Positions 5,221 to 5,659 of a DNA stretch of 5,659 nt are shown here, one piece after another. The position numbers and the translations under genes were made by a program. The notes beneath the pieces are model-generated. The model saw only the letters and a list, made by a program, of their open reading frames with translations, searched no databases and was not told where the DNA came from. The stretch comes from DHVE2 group archaeon (lineage in GTDB: Archaea; Thermoplasmatota; Thermoplasmata; Thermoplasmatales; Aciduliprofundaceae): the NCBI GenBank assembly GCA_015520975.1, contig WAOZ01000161.1:1-5659 (forward strand), in the 5' to 3' direction. Position 1 is the stretch's first letter; each line of letters starts with the position of its first letter.

Positions 5221-5659
5221 ATTTTCTGTGAATGAATGCCTGTCTGAATTTTTCGAAATCTTCAAAGGTGTTCACATTGAAAAAAGATTCCTGAGGCATA
5301 CTTTCCGCGCTGATGTATTTTACAAACCTGCACCGTCTAATGGCGCTGGTAAGTGATGGTTTAATTGACAACTCCAGTTCCTCTTTTATGCATGGTTTTA
5401 TCGAAGTATCGTAATATGCGTGAAGCGGCTCGAGAAAACCAGTTCTCTCCCATTGCGGTACCACGGAAAAATCAGGTTCAATGTGTTTCTCTATGATTTC
5501 CACAGCCTCTCTTTTTATAAGAGGCATATCCCCGCCGAAAATGAACGCATTTTCGTCGAGAATTTCAAACAGATTCAGAAACGAGGGGAGAATCCATGGG
5601 CTTTTATCCTTTATAACCTCAGCGTCAACGGATATATCGCACTTGGAATACACTATAAC
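5204..5659 (-). CDS. mobA: MobA-like molybdenum cofactor guanylyltransferase, C-terminal part (5' end outside window)
   Basis: The frame is open through the right edge (read Val-Ile-Val-Tyr-Ser-Lys), so the GTG at 5653-5651 is an internal Val codon and not a start. About 151 residues are visible. Features of the MobA/NTP-transferase (nucleotidyltransferase) fold are F-I-F-G-G-D-M-P-L at about 39-47, where the Asp is expected to bind the metal, then F-L-E-P-L-H-A-Y-Y in the second half, and a C-terminal F-F-N-V-N-T-F-E-D-F-E-K, typical of the MobA N-V-N-T-P-E-D ending. The missing N-terminus should carry the GTP-binding G-G-x-S-x-R-x-G loop. MobA transfers GMP onto molybdopterin to make the guanine dinucleotide cofactor of Mo/W oxidoreductases. 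It ends 20 bases before the thi4 ATG, and the two may be co-transcribed, although thi4 seems to have its own promoter. A related sugar-phosphate or CoxC/MocA-type nucleotidyltransferase is possible. Confidence 0.82.
   Translation of the reverse strand, partial: VIVYSKCDISVDAEVIKDKSPWILPSFLNLFEILDENAFIFGGDMPLIKREAVEIIEKHIEPDFSVVPQWERTGFLEPLHAYYDTSIKPCIKEELELSIKPSLTSAIRRCRFVKYISAESMPQESFFNVNTFEDFEKFRQAFIHRKSHKFI

Noticed and set aside
5651..5653. GTG as start of the MobA-like gene
   Set aside because: The frame continues to the right edge, and a start here would remove the GTP-binding half of the protein; it is an internal Val codon of a partial gene.

Overview
This window looks like ordinary, gene-dense chromosome from an archaeon, most likely a euryarchaeote. 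A Thermoplasmatota/DHVE2-type lineage is my guess, at low confidence. The pointers are an archaeal-type RtcB RNA ligase with a full active site, an archaeal-style FtsZ with a very short C-terminal tail, a sulfide-type (non-Cys) Thi4, a DUF973-like membrane protein, TATA-box promoters, GGTG/AGGTGG-type ribosome binding sites and T-run terminators. I see no mobile element, CRISPR array, tRNA or rRNA, and no stretch over 300 bases lacks a gene.

Layout: positions 1-414 (+) hold the C-terminal end of a multi-pass transporter, probably MFS, cut by the window edge. It converges, with 2 bases between stop codons, on rtcB (417-1871, -). Everything from 417 to the right edge is on the minus strand. In transcription order from the right these are: a MobA-like nucleotidyltransferase (5204-5659, 5' end outside the window), thiazole synthase thi4 (4422-5183), ftsZ (3222-4346), a five-helix membrane protein overlapping ftsZ by 14 bases (2564-3235), a LURP-one/tubby-like protein (1925-2503), and rtcB.

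Transcription units: TATA-like elements precede thi4 (spacing suggests a leaderless mRNA), ftsZ, the LURP-one-like gene and rtcB. The membrane-protein gene has none and starts inside ftsZ, so the two are very probably co-transcribed and translationally coupled. T6 tracts lie just after the stops of the LURP-one-like gene and rtcB. Two longest-ORF starts are corrected here: ftsZ to the ATG behind AGGTGGT (374 aa), and thi4 to the ATG at 5183 (253 aa).

Functionally the genes are housekeeping: RNA ligation/tRNA splicing, cell division, thiamine and molybdenum/tungsten cofactor synthesis, and membrane proteins. The points most worth a second look are the ftsZ-coupled membrane protein with a seven-proline tail, and a proline in Thi4 where the yeast enzyme has its sulfur-donor cysteine and the methanogen enzyme a histidine. 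I found no convincing evidence of a wholly new system.
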